Below, one piece after another: positions 32,540-40,189 of a DNA stretch of 64,000 nt. The stretch spans positions 310,001 to 374,000 of the forward strand of contig NZ_JOEI01000009.1 of assembly GCF_000718095.1 (NCBI RefSeq). The letters are read 5' to 3'. Position 1 is the first letter of the stretch, and every line of letters starts with the position of its first letter. Under the pieces are notes generated by a model that made no database searches, was not told the DNA's origin, and worked only from the letters and a program-made list of their open reading frames with translations. Source of the stretch: Streptomyces scopuliridis RB72 (lineage in GTDB: Bacteria > Actinomycetota > Actinomycetes > Streptomycetales > Streptomycetaceae). Both the position numbers and the translations under genes were made by a program.

Positions 32540-33526
32540 TCAGCGGCCCGAGCTCGCTGCCACCCGCTCAGGAAGGTTGTCGGCGTCGGGAAGTTCGACG
32601 AGGGCACGCCGGAACTCCGTCGGGTTGACGCCACGGATGCGTTTGAACGCCGCGCTGAACCCGAAGGCATCCGAGTAGCCGACCTCGCGGGCGATCTCGG
32701 CAAGGGTCGCCGCCTCCCGTTCCCGCATGAGGTCGGCTGCGATCATCATCCGCCAGCGGGTGAGGTAGGTCAGCGGCGGTTCGCCCACCAGGTCGGCGAA
32801 GCGTTTCGCGAGGGTGGCGCGTGACACCCCGGCCCGGTCGGCCATGGAGGAGACCGTCCATGGTGCGGCCGGGTCATCGTGCAGCAGCCGCAGCGCTTGG
32901 CCGACGACCGGGTCACGGTGTGCGGAGTACCAGGCCGGGGGCTCGCCGCCGGGCCGGTCGAACCACTCGCGCAGCGAGCACACCAGCATCCAGTCCAGCA
33001 GCCGGTCGAGCACGATCTGCTGGCCCGGGGCGTCGACGGCGACCTCCGCGGCCAGAAGGGTCCGCACGGCGTCGGCCGTACCGTCGGGTGCGACGCGCAG
33101 GATGTCGGGCACCGTGTCCAGCAGTCGCCCACCGATCTCGCCCTGGACCGGGTAGGCGCCGGTGACCAGCGTCGTCGCGCCATCCGGACCACCGTGAGGG
33201 CCGTCGTGCCAGCCCAGCCGATGACGGGTCCCGCCCTGATCAGGCGTCGCGCACTCCTTCCCGCACTCGATCGGCTCGGCCGCGGTGCCGATCTCGTCGA
33301 CGAAGGAGAACGGCGCGGGGCCACGCAAGATCAGCGTCTCACCGGCGGTGAGGTACTCGGGCGGGTGCCCCTCAGGAAGGATCCAACCGGACCCTTCGAG
33401 CACGGTGCACAGCGTCAGCGGCGCGCCGTCGACGAACAGCAACGACCAGGGCGCGGTCAGGGTCGAACTGCCGAACAACGACCCCTGGGCTCGCACCCCG
33501 CGGAACATTTCCCCGAAGGCATCCAT
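32540..33526 (-). CDS. AraC-family regulator (cupin_6 N-terminal domain)
   Basis: This 328-residue protein begins at the ATG at 33526 (M-D-A-F-G-E-M-F-R-G-V-R-A-Q-G-S-L-F). The N-terminal ligand domain (W-S-L-L-F-V-D-G-A-P-L; E-G-S-G-W-I-L-P; L-T-A-G-E-T-L-I-L-R-G-P) is of the cupin_6 type found in regulators divergent from NmrA-like oxidoreductases. The DNA-binding domain shows W-T-V-S-S-M-A-D-R-A-G-V-S-R-A-T-L-A-K-R-F and L-A-E-I-A-R-E-V-G-Y-S-D-A-F-G-F-S-A-A-F-K-R, closing with G-V-N-P-T-E-F-R. Its divergent partner at 33608 is precisely such an oxidoreductase, now truncated, so this regulator has probably lost its target. It is intact itself. Confidence 0.9.
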   Translation of the reverse strand: MDAFGEMFRGVRAQGSLFGSSTLTAPWSLLFVDGAPLTLCTVLEGSGWILPEGHPPEYLTAGETLILRGPAPFSFVDEIGTAAEPIECGKECATPDQGGTRHRLGWHDGPHGGPDGATTLVTGAYPVQGEIGGRLLDTVPDILRVAPDGTADAVRTLLAAEVAVDAPGQQIVLDRLLDWMLVCSLREWFDRPGGEPPAWYSAHRDPVVGQALRLLHDDPAAPWTVSSMADRAGVSRATLAKRFADLVGEPPLTYLTRWRMMIAADLMREREAATLAEIAREVGYSDAFGFSAAFKRIRGVNPTEFRRALVELPDADNLPERVAASSGR

Positions 33527-33607
33527 GAGGCGATGGTAGACGCTCGCACAGGCAATCCAGCTTCTCACCTATGGATTCGTCCATTGGGCGTCGTAAGAAT
33601 CGACGTC

Positions 33608-33802
33608 ATGAACAACAGCACCACCCTCGGCCTAGGCGCCACCGGCCGCCGCGTCGCCGTCCGGTTGAGGCTGCGCGGCACGCCGGTGCACGCGGCCTCT
33701 CGCTCCAGCGCTACCCAATTCGACTGGACCGACCCCGGCAGCTGGAACGCGACCCCGCAGGGTGTTGCCGCTGAAAAGCCAACGAACGGAGAACTGAAAT
33801 GA
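33608..33802 (+). pseudogene. NmrA-like NAD(P)-binding oxidoreductase, N-terminal stub
   Basis: The frame opens M-N-N-S-T-T-L-G-L-G-A-T-G-R-R-V-A-V-R-L-R... and R-G-T-P-V-H-A-A-S-R-S-S-A-T. This is the start of an atypical SDR/NmrA protein with the G-x-x-G-x-x-G region slightly damaged: L-G-A-T-G followed directly by R-R, with the usual R-T-G missing. After about 55 codons, at W-N-A-T-P-Q-G-V-A-A, it runs into foreign sequence and stops in the ATGA that starts the ankyrin gene. The break point is close to 33770. The divergent AraC gene would have controlled the intact version. Confidence 0.7.
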
Positions 33803-34809
33803 CGCTTGAATCCTCGATCCGGGCCGGTGACCTTCCGGTGGCGACCAGCCTTCTTCACGCCGGAACGGACCCGAACCTTCGCGGCGCGGACGGCCTTACG
33901 CCGCTGATGATCGCCGCAGGCCTCGGCCAGCCCTATATGGTCGATCTTCTGCTGGCGGCCGGCGCCGACGTGTTCGGGGTCGAGCGGCGCATGGGCGCAA
34001 CAGCGCTGCACAAGGCGGCGCAGTCGGGCAATGTCGATGTGATCGGGTCGCTTCTGGATCATGGCGCCTTTGTCGATCAGCAGTCGCCGATCCTGGGCAA
34101 TACGCCGTTGATGGATGCCGTCTTGCACAAGCAGGAGGAAGCCGTTGAGTTGCTCCTGAAGCGGGGCGCCAAGACGACGGTTACCAACGTTTGGCAGCAG
34201 ACCGCGCTCGACATCGCTCGTTCTGATGGCCTCGACGCAATCGCGGGCCTGATCGAGGGGCAGATCGAGCACAATGAGGAACAAGTCGGCGCCTTGAAGC
34301 TGGTTGCAGCTGTCAAGACGGGTGACCCGGACGAGGTCGAGCGGCAGATCGCGGCGGGAGCCCCCCTCAACGAAAAAGTCCCGATGGTGGGAAGCCCTGA
34401 CGACAATTACACGCCGCTCGGAATCGCCGCGCGAGACGGGCATCCCGAAATTGTGCGTGTGCTTATCGAAGCGGGCGCGGACCCGTACCGAATCATCGGG
34501 TTGATGGGCGGCACCGCCCTCCACGACGCAACCTATTTTGGGCACGCCGACATCGTCCGGCTGCTGACACAGGTTTCCCAGAACGCCGGCAAGGAGGTGC
34601 CCGAGATCGATGCGCAAGGCCCCTATAACGGGCTTTGCGCGCTTCACGACGGCGTATGGCATGGGCATCTTGAGGTCGTGAAGGCGCTGGTCGAGGCCGG
34701 AGCGCATCTCGATCTTCGAGGCCATACGGGCGTCACCCCAAGGGAGCTGGCGCTTCTGTACGGCTTTGAGGAAATCGCCCGCTTCATCGAGACTGCGGAA
34801 AATTCCTGA
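33799..34809 (+). CDS. Ankyrin-repeat protein
   Basis: This 336-residue soluble protein consists almost wholly of ankyrin repeats, about nine, each with the G-x-T-P-L/A-L-x-x-A-A...L-L-x-x-G-A pattern. Examples are D-G-L-T-P-L-M-I-A-A-G, G-A-T-A-L-H-K-A-A-Q-S-G, N-T-P-L-M-D-A-V-L, Y-T-P-L-G-I-A-A-R-D-G-H and G-T-A-L-H-D-A-T-Y-F-G-H. There is no signal or membrane segment. Codon use is looser than its neighbours: third positions such as ttt, att, ctt and gat are frequent, suggesting origin outside Streptomyces, probably a proteobacterium. AACGGAGAACTGAA supplies the ribosome site, and the ATGA overlaps the stop of the truncated oxidoreductase. The epoxide hydrolase gene follows by 29 bp in the same style, so both likely arrived together. 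The binding partner is unknown. Confidence 0.88.
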   Translation: MTLESSIRAGDLPVATSLLHAGTDPNLRGADGLTPLMIAAGLGQPYMVDLLLAAGADVFGVERRMGATALHKAAQSGNVDVIGSLLDHGAFVDQQSPILGNTPLMDAVLHKQEEAVELLLKRGAKTTVTNVWQQTALDIARSDGLDAIAGLIEGQIEHNEEQVGALKLVAAVKTGDPDEVERQIAAGAPLNEKVPMVGSPDDNYTPLGIAARDGHPEIVRVLIEAGADPYRIIGLMGGTALHDATYFGHADIVRLLTQVSQNAGKEVPEIDAQGPYNGLCALHDGVWHGHLEVVKALVEAGAHLDLRGHTGVTPRELALLYGFEEIARFIETAENS

Positions 34810-34838
34810 ACCTCATTCTCCGACAATGGAGCTGTGAC

Positions 34839-35969
34839 ATGAGCGAGACCATCCATCCTCACCCCTTCGCCTTCCCCGATTCCGCGCTCGAAGATTTGCG
34901 CCGGCGGCTCTTGAGCACCCGCTGGCCCGAGCGCGAGCCGGTGGCCGATTCCAGCCAGGGCGCACCATTGGCGCGCATGCAGGCGCTGATCGACTATTGG
35001 CGAGATGACTATGACTGGCGCGCAGCCGAAGGGCGGCTGAACGCGCTCAACCCGTCCACGACGCGGATAGACGGGCTCGACATCCACTTCCTTCACGTGC
35101 GTTCGCCGGAACCGGACGCAACGCCGCTGGTGATCACGCATGGCTGGCCCGGCTCGCCGTTCGAGATCGCGAAGTCGGTGCCGCTGCTAGCAGACCCTCG
35201 AGCTCATGGTGGCGATCCTCGGGACGCCTTTCATGTCGTCGTTCCTTCGATGCCCGGGTTCAGCCTTTCCGGGAAGCCGACGGAGACCGGCTGGGGCGCG
35301 GAGCGTATCTCGCGCGCCTGGGTCGAGTTGATGCGGCGGCTCGGGTACGACCGGTTCGTCGCGCAGGGCGGCGATTGGGGTTATGCCATCACCAACGCGC
35401 TCGGCGCCATCGGCGCGCCGACGGTGCAGGCAGTCCATTTCAATATGTTCCCCGTTTTCGAGACGCTGGAGGCCCAGGACGAGGGTGAGCGGCGCGGACT
35501 GGAACGCCTGCGCGACTTCCAGGCGAACAAGTCGGGGTATCAGCTCGAACAGATCCAGAGCCCGCAGACAATTGGCTATGCACTCACCGACTCCCCGGTG
35601 GGGCAGGCGGCGTGGCTCTACGAACTGTACGAACGTTGGACGGACAATGACGGTGATCCCGAACAGGCGCTGAGCCGCGACGATATGCTCGACAACATCA
35701 CGCTGTACTGGCTTACCGCGACCGCCGCCTCGTCCGCCCGCATCTACTGGGAGAGCATGCGCAGTTTCCGGGAGCAGGAGATCGCAGTCCCCGTCGGCTT
35801 CAGCCAGTTCCCGAGCGATCTCCATCTGGCCAGTCGACGGTGGGTGGAGGAACGCTATCCGACCTTGGTCCACTACAATGAGCTGCCGAAGGGCGGGCAT
35901 TTCCCGGCATGGGAACAGCCCGAGCTGTTCGTCGAAGAGGTCCGCGCCAGCTTCCGCGCCCCACGATGA
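34839..35969 (+). CDS. Epoxide hydrolase (EHN-type alpha/beta hydrolase)
   Basis: This 376-residue enzyme of the epoxide hydrolase N-terminal family opens trans-epoxide rings through an ester intermediate. The EHN region is at the N-terminus (F-P-D-S-A-L-E-D-L-R-R-R-L; R-W-P, then Y-W-R-D-D-Y-D-W-R-A-A-E). The oxyanion motif H-G-W-P-G-S-P is at about residues 101-107, the nucleophile Asp in Q-G-G-D-W-G (about 179), the catalytic Asp/Glu further on, and the His in K-G-G-H-F-P-A-W-E-Q-P (about 354). The length is normal for the family. Codon usage is like the ankyrin gene and less GC-biased at third positions than the flanks, supporting transfer of the pair. It is followed by fragments of an IS4-type transposase. 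Confidence 0.9.
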   Translation: MSETIHPHPFAFPDSALEDLRRRLLSTRWPEREPVADSSQGAPLARMQALIDYWRDDYDWRAAEGRLNALNPSTTRIDGLDIHFLHVRSPEPDATPLVITHGWPGSPFEIAKSVPLLADPRAHGGDPRDAFHVVVPSMPGFSLSGKPTETGWGAERISRAWVELMRRLGYDRFVAQGGDWGYAITNALGAIGAPTVQAVHFNMFPVFETLEAQDEGERRGLERLRDFQANKSGYQLEQIQSPQTIGYALTDSPVGQAAWLYELYERWTDNDGDPEQALSRDDMLDNITLYWLTATAASSARIYWESMRSFREQEIAVPVGFSQFPSDLHLASRRWVEERYPTLVHYNELPKGGHFPAWEQPELFVEEVRASFRAPR

Positions 35970-36060
35970 GAATTCGCTGAGCTCTACCACCGATATGTCT
36001 AGCGTCCGGCAGTCTCCTCGCTGTCCAGGGCCCGACGGCGCATAGGAGCGGCACCGCTGC

Positions 36061-36205
36061 GGCGGCTGTCCGAGATCCTCGCCGGGCCCGTCGCCCACCT
36101 CGGGCAGGCCGGTTCGTGCTATCGAGGGCTTCGGACCGTGGCCGTGGACGGCACCGCATCAAGGCCCGCACCCGCAAAAACCCCACCAGCAAGTACAGGG
36201 CGGCC
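36061..36205 (+). mobile_element. IS4-family transposase relic, N- and C-terminal ends fused (right copy)
   Basis: The plus strand reads L-S-E-I-L-A-G-P-V-A-H-L-G-Q-A-G-S-C-Y-R-G-L-R-T-V-A-V-D-G-T, the N-terminal first-Asp region of the same IS4 group. Within 15 bases, in another frame, it reads I-K-A-R-T-R-K-N-P-T-S-K-Y, the usual C-terminal end. The whole middle is deleted. The copy at 31.7-32.5 kb keeps exactly the part missing here. Further scraps with no assignable frame run to about 36400. Confidence 0.6.
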
Positions 36206-36408
36206 TGCTCACCCTGGCGGGGTTCGCGTACGCGCCGCAGCTGTCGGACCTGCCGGTCGTCCGCCAACTGGGGCTCTGCCTACGTCGAGTTGAGCCGTCG
36301 TGTTCCCGGTGCCACCGGGGCGGCGTTGCTGTGCGGGCCGGGACGGGGGAGCCGGTGCTTGGGGCAGCCGGAGTCGGGGCCATAGCCGTCGACTGCCCGG
36401 CTTCGACT

Positions 36409-36738
36409 CTACGAGGCGATCGGGCGGTCGGCCAGATGGGCGAGCTCGGTGAAGAAGGCGCGGTAGAGGGGCTCGTCGGCGGTCGGGATCTCGTGCCGGA
36501 AGAACACCGGTCCGGCGCCCGGCACGCTCCCGTAGACCGGTTCGCCCAGGTCCTCGGCGGTACCGAAGCACAGCCGGGTCCGGCCCCCTCGACGTGTCTC
36601 GGCGTACACCGTCACCCAGGCCAGCGGGTAGCGGTACGGCCCGATGACGTTGGTGCGCCGGAAGACCTCGACGATCCCCCGGTCGACCTGGATGTACAGA
36701 CGGTCGTGCTGGAAGACCTTCGGCTCCGGCGCTTCCAT
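36409..36738 (-). CDS. Conserved small protein, paralogue of the upstream gene
   Basis: This 109-residue soluble protein has no family I can name. It aligns with the gene directly upstream (36740-37060): both share a V-D-R-G-x-x-E-x-F start strand, R-x-P-L-x-W, a middle F-G-T/I-G-T strand, Y-G, and a strongly matching C-terminus D-E-P-L-x-R-A-x-F-T-E-x-A-x-L-A-D-R. The pattern suggests a compact beta-barrel with a C-terminal helix. The two genes are separated by a single base, so they are cotranscribed tandem duplicates. It is the last gene of a leftward four-gene operon with two membrane proteins. Confidence 0.75.
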   Translation of the reverse strand: MEAPEPKVFQHDRLYIQVDRGIVEVFRRTNVIGPYRYPLAWVTVYAETRRGGRTRLCFGTAEDLGEPVYGSVPGAGPVFFRHEIPTADEPLYRAFFTELAHLADRPIAS

Positions 36739-36739
36739 C

Positions 36740-37060
36740 TCAGACCACCCTCCGGTCGGCGAGCGCGGCCACCTCGGTGAAGTACGCGCGGAACAACGGC
36801 TCGTCGCCGGGCGGTACCCGGAACGCGGGCGAGGTGCTGTACCAGAAGGCGGCCTGGTCGGTGCCGTAGAGCACGGCGCTCGGATCGCGTACGGTGCCGA
36901 TGAACAACTGGCCGGGCCGGGCGGGCTTCTTGTAGTGCACCAGTGCCCCGAGCCACCGCAGCGGCACCCGGAGCTCGGATCTGCCCATGGTGAACAGTTC
37001 GAACACCCCTCGGTCCACGCGCAGATGCAGGTTCTCGTAGTCGAACGTCAGCGGCTCCAT
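36740..37060 (-). CDS. Conserved small protein, paralogue of the downstream gene
   Basis: This 106-residue protein starts at the ATG at 37060 (M-E-P-L-T-F-D-Y-E-N-L-H-L-R-V-D-R-G). Its stop lies one base before the start of its paralogue. Shared features are a V-D-R-G strand near residue 15, R-V-P-L-R-W, a central I-G-T strand, and the terminal D-E-P-L-F-R-A-Y-F-T-E-V-A-A-L-A-D-R helix. There is no signal or transmembrane segment. Function is unknown. Conservation between two copies and single-base spacing argue for expressed proteins that may form a heterodimer or bind the neighbouring membrane proteins. Confidence 0.75.
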   Translation of the reverse strand: MEPLTFDYENLHLRVDRGVFELFTMGRSELRVPLRWLGALVHYKKPARPGQLFIGTVRDPSAVLYGTDQAAFWYSTSPAFRVPPGDEPLFRAYFTEVAALADRRVV

Positions 37061-37086
37061 GGCGGGAAGATAGCCCGGCTCCCTGG

Positions 37087-37950
37087 TCACAGCGCGACCA
37101 CCCCCACCACGGCCGCCGCCGCCACGACCAGCACACCCACCACGTTGACGACCATGTCCCGCTTCCAGGAGCGGCGTTCGGCCTCGACGTCCAGGACGAA
37201 GAGGGCCGGGTCGTCGGGGGCGTAGTGGATCGTGAGGTTCAGGCCCCGTGATCCGGCGGGGTCCGGGATTCCGGACTCGCAGTAGGCCGTGACCTCCCTG
37301 CCGTCGAGGGTGGTGAAGGTGACGACCGGCATCAGGTTGGTCAGGGTGTGGCCGTCGTTGGAGTCGACGGTGACACTCTTGAGGACGGCGACGACACGGC
37401 CGGATACGGCGGCCATGGCGGCCAGTTGGTCGATACGGCGGTTCCTGTCGCGGATGTTCCCGGGCAGGTGGTACAGGCCAGAGAGGGCCCAGGGCCCGCA
37501 GAAGCCGAGTAGCGCCCACGGCCAGCCCCAGTCGATCGCGGCGACGGCGACCAGACCGGCGTAGACGAGGAAGAGCGCGAAGTTCGCCCAGCCGAGGCCG
37601 CGCCCGCCTTCGGAGAGGTGGTTGGCGAACCGGAAGGCGTGGGGTCTGCCGCGCGGATAGTGGACCCCGATCTCCCGGCCCTTCCAGGCCACGCTGATCC
37701 TCTCGCCGCGCTCACCCTCGTTGGTGACGGTGAACTCCTGCCCGGTGGACGGGTCCTGGAAGGAGACGACCACGGCTATCCCGTCGCTCGGGGAGCTTCC
37801 GTGCCGGGGCTCGTCCACCCGCTCGATCCGTCCCGTCGCCCGGACCGTCCGCTGCGCCCGGGTCATCCCGGCCAGCGACCTCCCGTATCCGACCAGCGCC
37901 CACGCGCCGAACACCCCGCACCACAGCACCAGATACACATGCCAGTCCAT
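37087..37950 (-). CDS. DUF3592-type membrane protein
   Basis: This 287-residue protein has a membrane segment at the N-terminus (residues about 3-22), a central hydrophobic hairpin (about 122-155) and a C-terminal one (about 265-285). Between them lie two soluble beta-rich domains of the DUF3592 kind. Each has a V-x-V-x-F...G-x-E-F/V-T core (V-V-V-S-F-Q-D-P-S-T-G-Q-E-F; V-V-T-F-T-T-L-D-G-R-E-V-T-A-Y) and a Y-x-P-x-D/G-R-P segment. The gene follows the Ser-rich membrane protein by 3 bases and precedes the two small paralogues, forming an operon. Role unknown; likely an envelope-associated assembly. Confidence 0.8.
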   Translation of the reverse strand: MDWHVYLVLWCGVFGAWALVGYGRSLAGMTRAQRTVRATGRIERVDEPRHGSSPSDGIAVVVSFQDPSTGQEFTVTNEGERGERISVAWKGREIGVHYPRGRPHAFRFANHLSEGGRGLGWANFALFLVYAGLVAVAAIDWGWPWALLGFCGPWALSGLYHLPGNIRDRNRRIDQLAAMAAVSGRVVAVLKSVTVDSNDGHTLTNLMPVVTFTTLDGREVTAYCESGIPDPAGSRGLNLTIHYAPDDPALFVLDVEAERRSWKRDMVVNVVGVLVVAAAAVVGVVAL

Positions 37951-37953
37951 GGA

Positions 37954-39054
37954 TCAGCCTCCTGCCGAGACGCGCCGTACGACCTTGCCCTGCCCGTCCG
38001 CCTCCAGATAGGCGGTGCCTTCGGAGCCGGTCACGGAGACCCTGAGGGCCACCCTGCCGGTGAGGCGGTCGGCGGTGAGCTGCCAGGTGCGCGGGGAGCC
38101 GACGCCGAGCGTGGTCGTGGCCTCCTTCACCAGGGCCGGAACACGGTCGTACGGCAGGGAATCCAGGTCGAGTCGGAGGGCCGCCTGGGTGCCAGTGGGG
38201 GCGAAGACGACCGTCAGCAGGCGTTCCTGTACGACGACGGTGAGCGCCCGCTGCTTGTCCTCGCCCTTGGCGAGCGCGGCGACGGAACGGCCCAACCTGC
38301 CCTCGTCCAGGAAGGATTGACCGGGGCCGAGGGCCACCGTGCCGGACGCCGACGACACGGTGGTCGTGGACGACGAGGAGGTGCTGGAGGAGGAGACCGA
38401 GGGCCGCGCGGTGTCGGAGTCGTCCTGGTCGAACAGGCTCGCGCGGAACAACAGGACGACCAGGGCCGCGCCGAGCAGCAAACCGAGGAACCCGACCAGG
38501 GTGGCACCGCAGCCTTTCAAAGGGTCGCTCGCCCGGGCCGGTCCGGGTGCCGAGTCGAGGCGGGCCGAGGCGGCCCGTTCCTCCCAGTCCGGTGTCGGTC
38601 GTTTGACGATCCTCACCTTCAGCGGCCGGTCCGGCGGGTACTGGACGACCAGGATGCCGCGCGGCCTGTAGTCGGGCAGGTCGGCGAGGTTGATGTCCTG
38701 CGTGAACTCGACGCGGTACGCCGGTGCGTCGTCCGGTGCGACGGTGAGGTCGAACTTCACCGGTATGTCGCTCGTTTCACCCCCGACGGCCTCCAGGCTC
38801 TCGATCATCGCGAGGGCCAGGTGCGGCGGGATCTCCGCTTCCCGGGCGCGCCTCGGCAGGCCGGCGAGGTAGCGGATCAGGACGTAGACCGCGAGCAGGC
38901 ACGCGCCCCCGACGATCAGCGGCTCGTTCGAAATGGCGATCCCGACGACGACGGCCGCCAGGGACGCCCCCGTCACGCCACCCGTGAGGAACCCCCGGGC
39001 GAGCGCGAGCCTGTTGTGCGTGGGCGGCGGCGCGGCGCTCGTGGTGATCGTCAT
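37954..39054 (-). CDS. Membrane protein with Ser/Thr-rich extracytoplasmic linker
   Basis: This 366-residue protein starts at the ATG at 39054; the longer frame upstream lacks support. Two membrane helices lie near the N-terminus (about residues 18-60). A cytoplasmic beta domain follows (P-V-K-F-D-L-T-V-A-P-D-D-A-P-A-Y-R-V-E-F; G-I-L-V-V-Q-Y-P-P-D-R-P), then a third helix (G-A-T-L-V-G-F-L-G-L-L-L-G-A-A-L-V-V-L-L-F). Next comes a linker of nearly pure Ser/Thr (S-V-S-S-S-S-T-S-S-S-S-T-T-T-V-S-S) and a C-terminal domain of about 130 residues. The order suggests a surface-exposed sensor or lipid-binding domain on a stalk. It is first in the four-gene leftward operon. No family recognised. Confidence 0.75.
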   Translation of the reverse strand: MTITTSAAPPPTHNRLALARGFLTGGVTGASLAAVVVGIAISNEPLIVGGACLLAVYVLIRYLAGLPRRAREAEIPPHLALAMIESLEAVGGETSDIPVKFDLTVAPDDAPAYRVEFTQDINLADLPDYRPRGILVVQYPPDRPLKVRIVKRPTPDWEERAASARLDSAPGPARASDPLKGCGATLVGFLGLLLGAALVVLLFRASLFDQDDSDTARPSVSSSSTSSSSTTTVSSASGTVALGPGQSFLDEGRLGRSVAALAKGEDKQRALTVVVQERLLTVVFAPTGTQAALRLDLDSLPYDRVPALVKEATTTLGVGSPRTWQLTADRLTGRVALRVSVTGSEGTAYLEADGQGKVVRRVSAGG

Positions 39055-39337
39055 ACGGGCGATTGTGCAGGGCTCAGGAGACGTCCGGTAGGCCTCAGCA
39101 TGATCTTCCGGCAGGTACCGACGCTGAGCTGGTGCTGCACGGCGCTGAGTTCGCCCGGTGTCGGAGTGGCCAGTGTCAGCCGGAGCACTCGCGGTCGATA
39201 CGGACCGGTGGCGAACGCGTCCGCTGTTCCTCAACCCCCGGCTCGCAGCGGCAGAAGCACACCTCACGCTCCCACCACAAGCCCTCACGTGACGTCAAAA
39301 CAAACTGACATCGCGAACTCGGTCAGAAGGCGACTCC

Positions 39338-39460
39338 CACAGTCACCTATACAGCCAGTGGAACGAAGACCCCAAGCCCTTCATCTGGACCAAGACCGCT
39401 GAAGAGATCCTCGACTCCCTCGCCCGATTCTGCTGAGGCATCTCCGGCGCAGGACACTAC
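39338..39460 (+). mobile_element. IS630-family transposase C-terminal relic
   Basis: The plus strand reads Y-S-Q-W-N-E-D-P-K-P-F-I-W-T-K-T-A-E-E-I-L-D-S-L-A-R-F-C, then a stop, then R-I-S-G-A-G-H. This is the characteristic end of an IS630-family DDE transposase, with one stop codon inside. The rest of the element is absent. The 280 bp to its left (39055-39337) show no gene. Confidence 0.75.
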
Positions 39461-39577
39461 GGCAGGTGCTCTCATTGCGCGCTTGTGACCAGTTCCTGGA
39501 GCGCGGTGATACCGGGCGTGGGGCAGGCGCGGCACCTGCACGTGGTGTGTGGTCGCCACGCGGGAGGCGTGCGCCCC

Positions 39578-40051
39578 ATGACGTTGTCTCGCCGTACCCC
39601 CGGCGCGCACTGGCGCCCGCGCCCGCTGGTCTTCGCCACCGACACCGAGGCGCACCGACGTCTCCTGACCGCCCTGCGCCGCCATGTCCGTCGTGAGCAG
39701 CGGGCCGAGGGCCACACCGGCTGTCCCGTCGACATCGTGACCATCTCCCGCACCGTGCTCGCGGCCCTCGCTCTGCGGGTCGCTCTCCCCGAGCGCGCCT
39801 GGGTGGACACCACCATCCTCAAGCTCCGCGGGAACCTCGAACTCCTGCTGCGCGAGGACCTGGGCGGCCCCGGCCCACTTGTGGGTGCCCTGCGCGAGGA
39901 CGCCCTCCGGCTGCTCGACCTCTCCTGCCCCGCGGCGCCACCGCTCCCGCCCCTGCACGCGTACGAGTTGATGCGCGCCCTCGCCGGCACCACGCGCTCG
40001 TTCGCCGTCCTCTACCAACTGCGCCGATCGGCGAGGGAACGCGGCCAGTGA
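39578..40051 (+). CDS. Hypothetical helical protein
   Basis: This 157-residue protein starts at the ATG at 39578, with GGGAGG 10 bases upstream; an in-frame GTG at 39485 would extend it by 31 residues. It is rich in Arg and Leu and mostly helical: L-L-T-A-L-R-R-H-V-R-R-E-Q-R, V-L-A-A-L-A-L-R-V-A-L-P-E-R-A, T-T-I-L-K-L-R-G-N-L-E-L-L-L, and an R-R-S-A-R-E-R-G end. It recalls the small DUF6415-like proteins of Streptomyces, but I cannot confirm that. Its stop overlaps the start of a 29-codon membrane ORF. An IS630 relic lies just upstream, so it may belong to an accessory insert. Confidence 0.55.
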   Translation: MTLSRRTPGAHWRPRPLVFATDTEAHRRLLTALRRHVRREQRAEGHTGCPVDIVTISRTVLAALALRVALPERAWVDTTILKLRGNLELLLREDLGGPGPLVGALREDALRLLDLSCPAAPPLPPLHAYELMRALAGTTRSFAVLYQLRRSARERGQ

Positions 40052-40137
40052 GCCCCGTCAAGGCCCAAGCCCTGTACGTCGTCGCGATCACCGCCGTCGG
40101 CGGCTCGATCCTCGTGGCACTCCGGCGCGGCTGCTAG
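40048..40137 (+). CDS. Putative 29-aa single-span membrane peptide
   Basis: The GTG at 40048 overlaps the previous stop as GTGA, and the frame runs 29 codons to TAG. It encodes V-S-P-V-K-A-Q, a hydrophobic core A-L-Y-V-V-A-I-T-A-V-G-G-S-I-L-V-A-L, and a charged R-R-G-C end, which is a plausible one-helix membrane peptide with a positive-inside tail. Support is the tight overlap and the clean topology; expression is unproven. Confidence 0.4.
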   Translation: MSPVKAQALYVVAITAVGGSILVALRRGC

Positions 40138-40189
40138 GGCGAGTTCGTGGAGTTCCGTCACCGCGCCTGGCCCCTCGCCACCTGGTTGG

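Noticed and set aside
33565..34725. A 386-codon minus-strand frame opposite the ankyrin gene
   Set aside because: The plus strand has regular ankyrin repeats and a ribosome site; the antisense frame has none.
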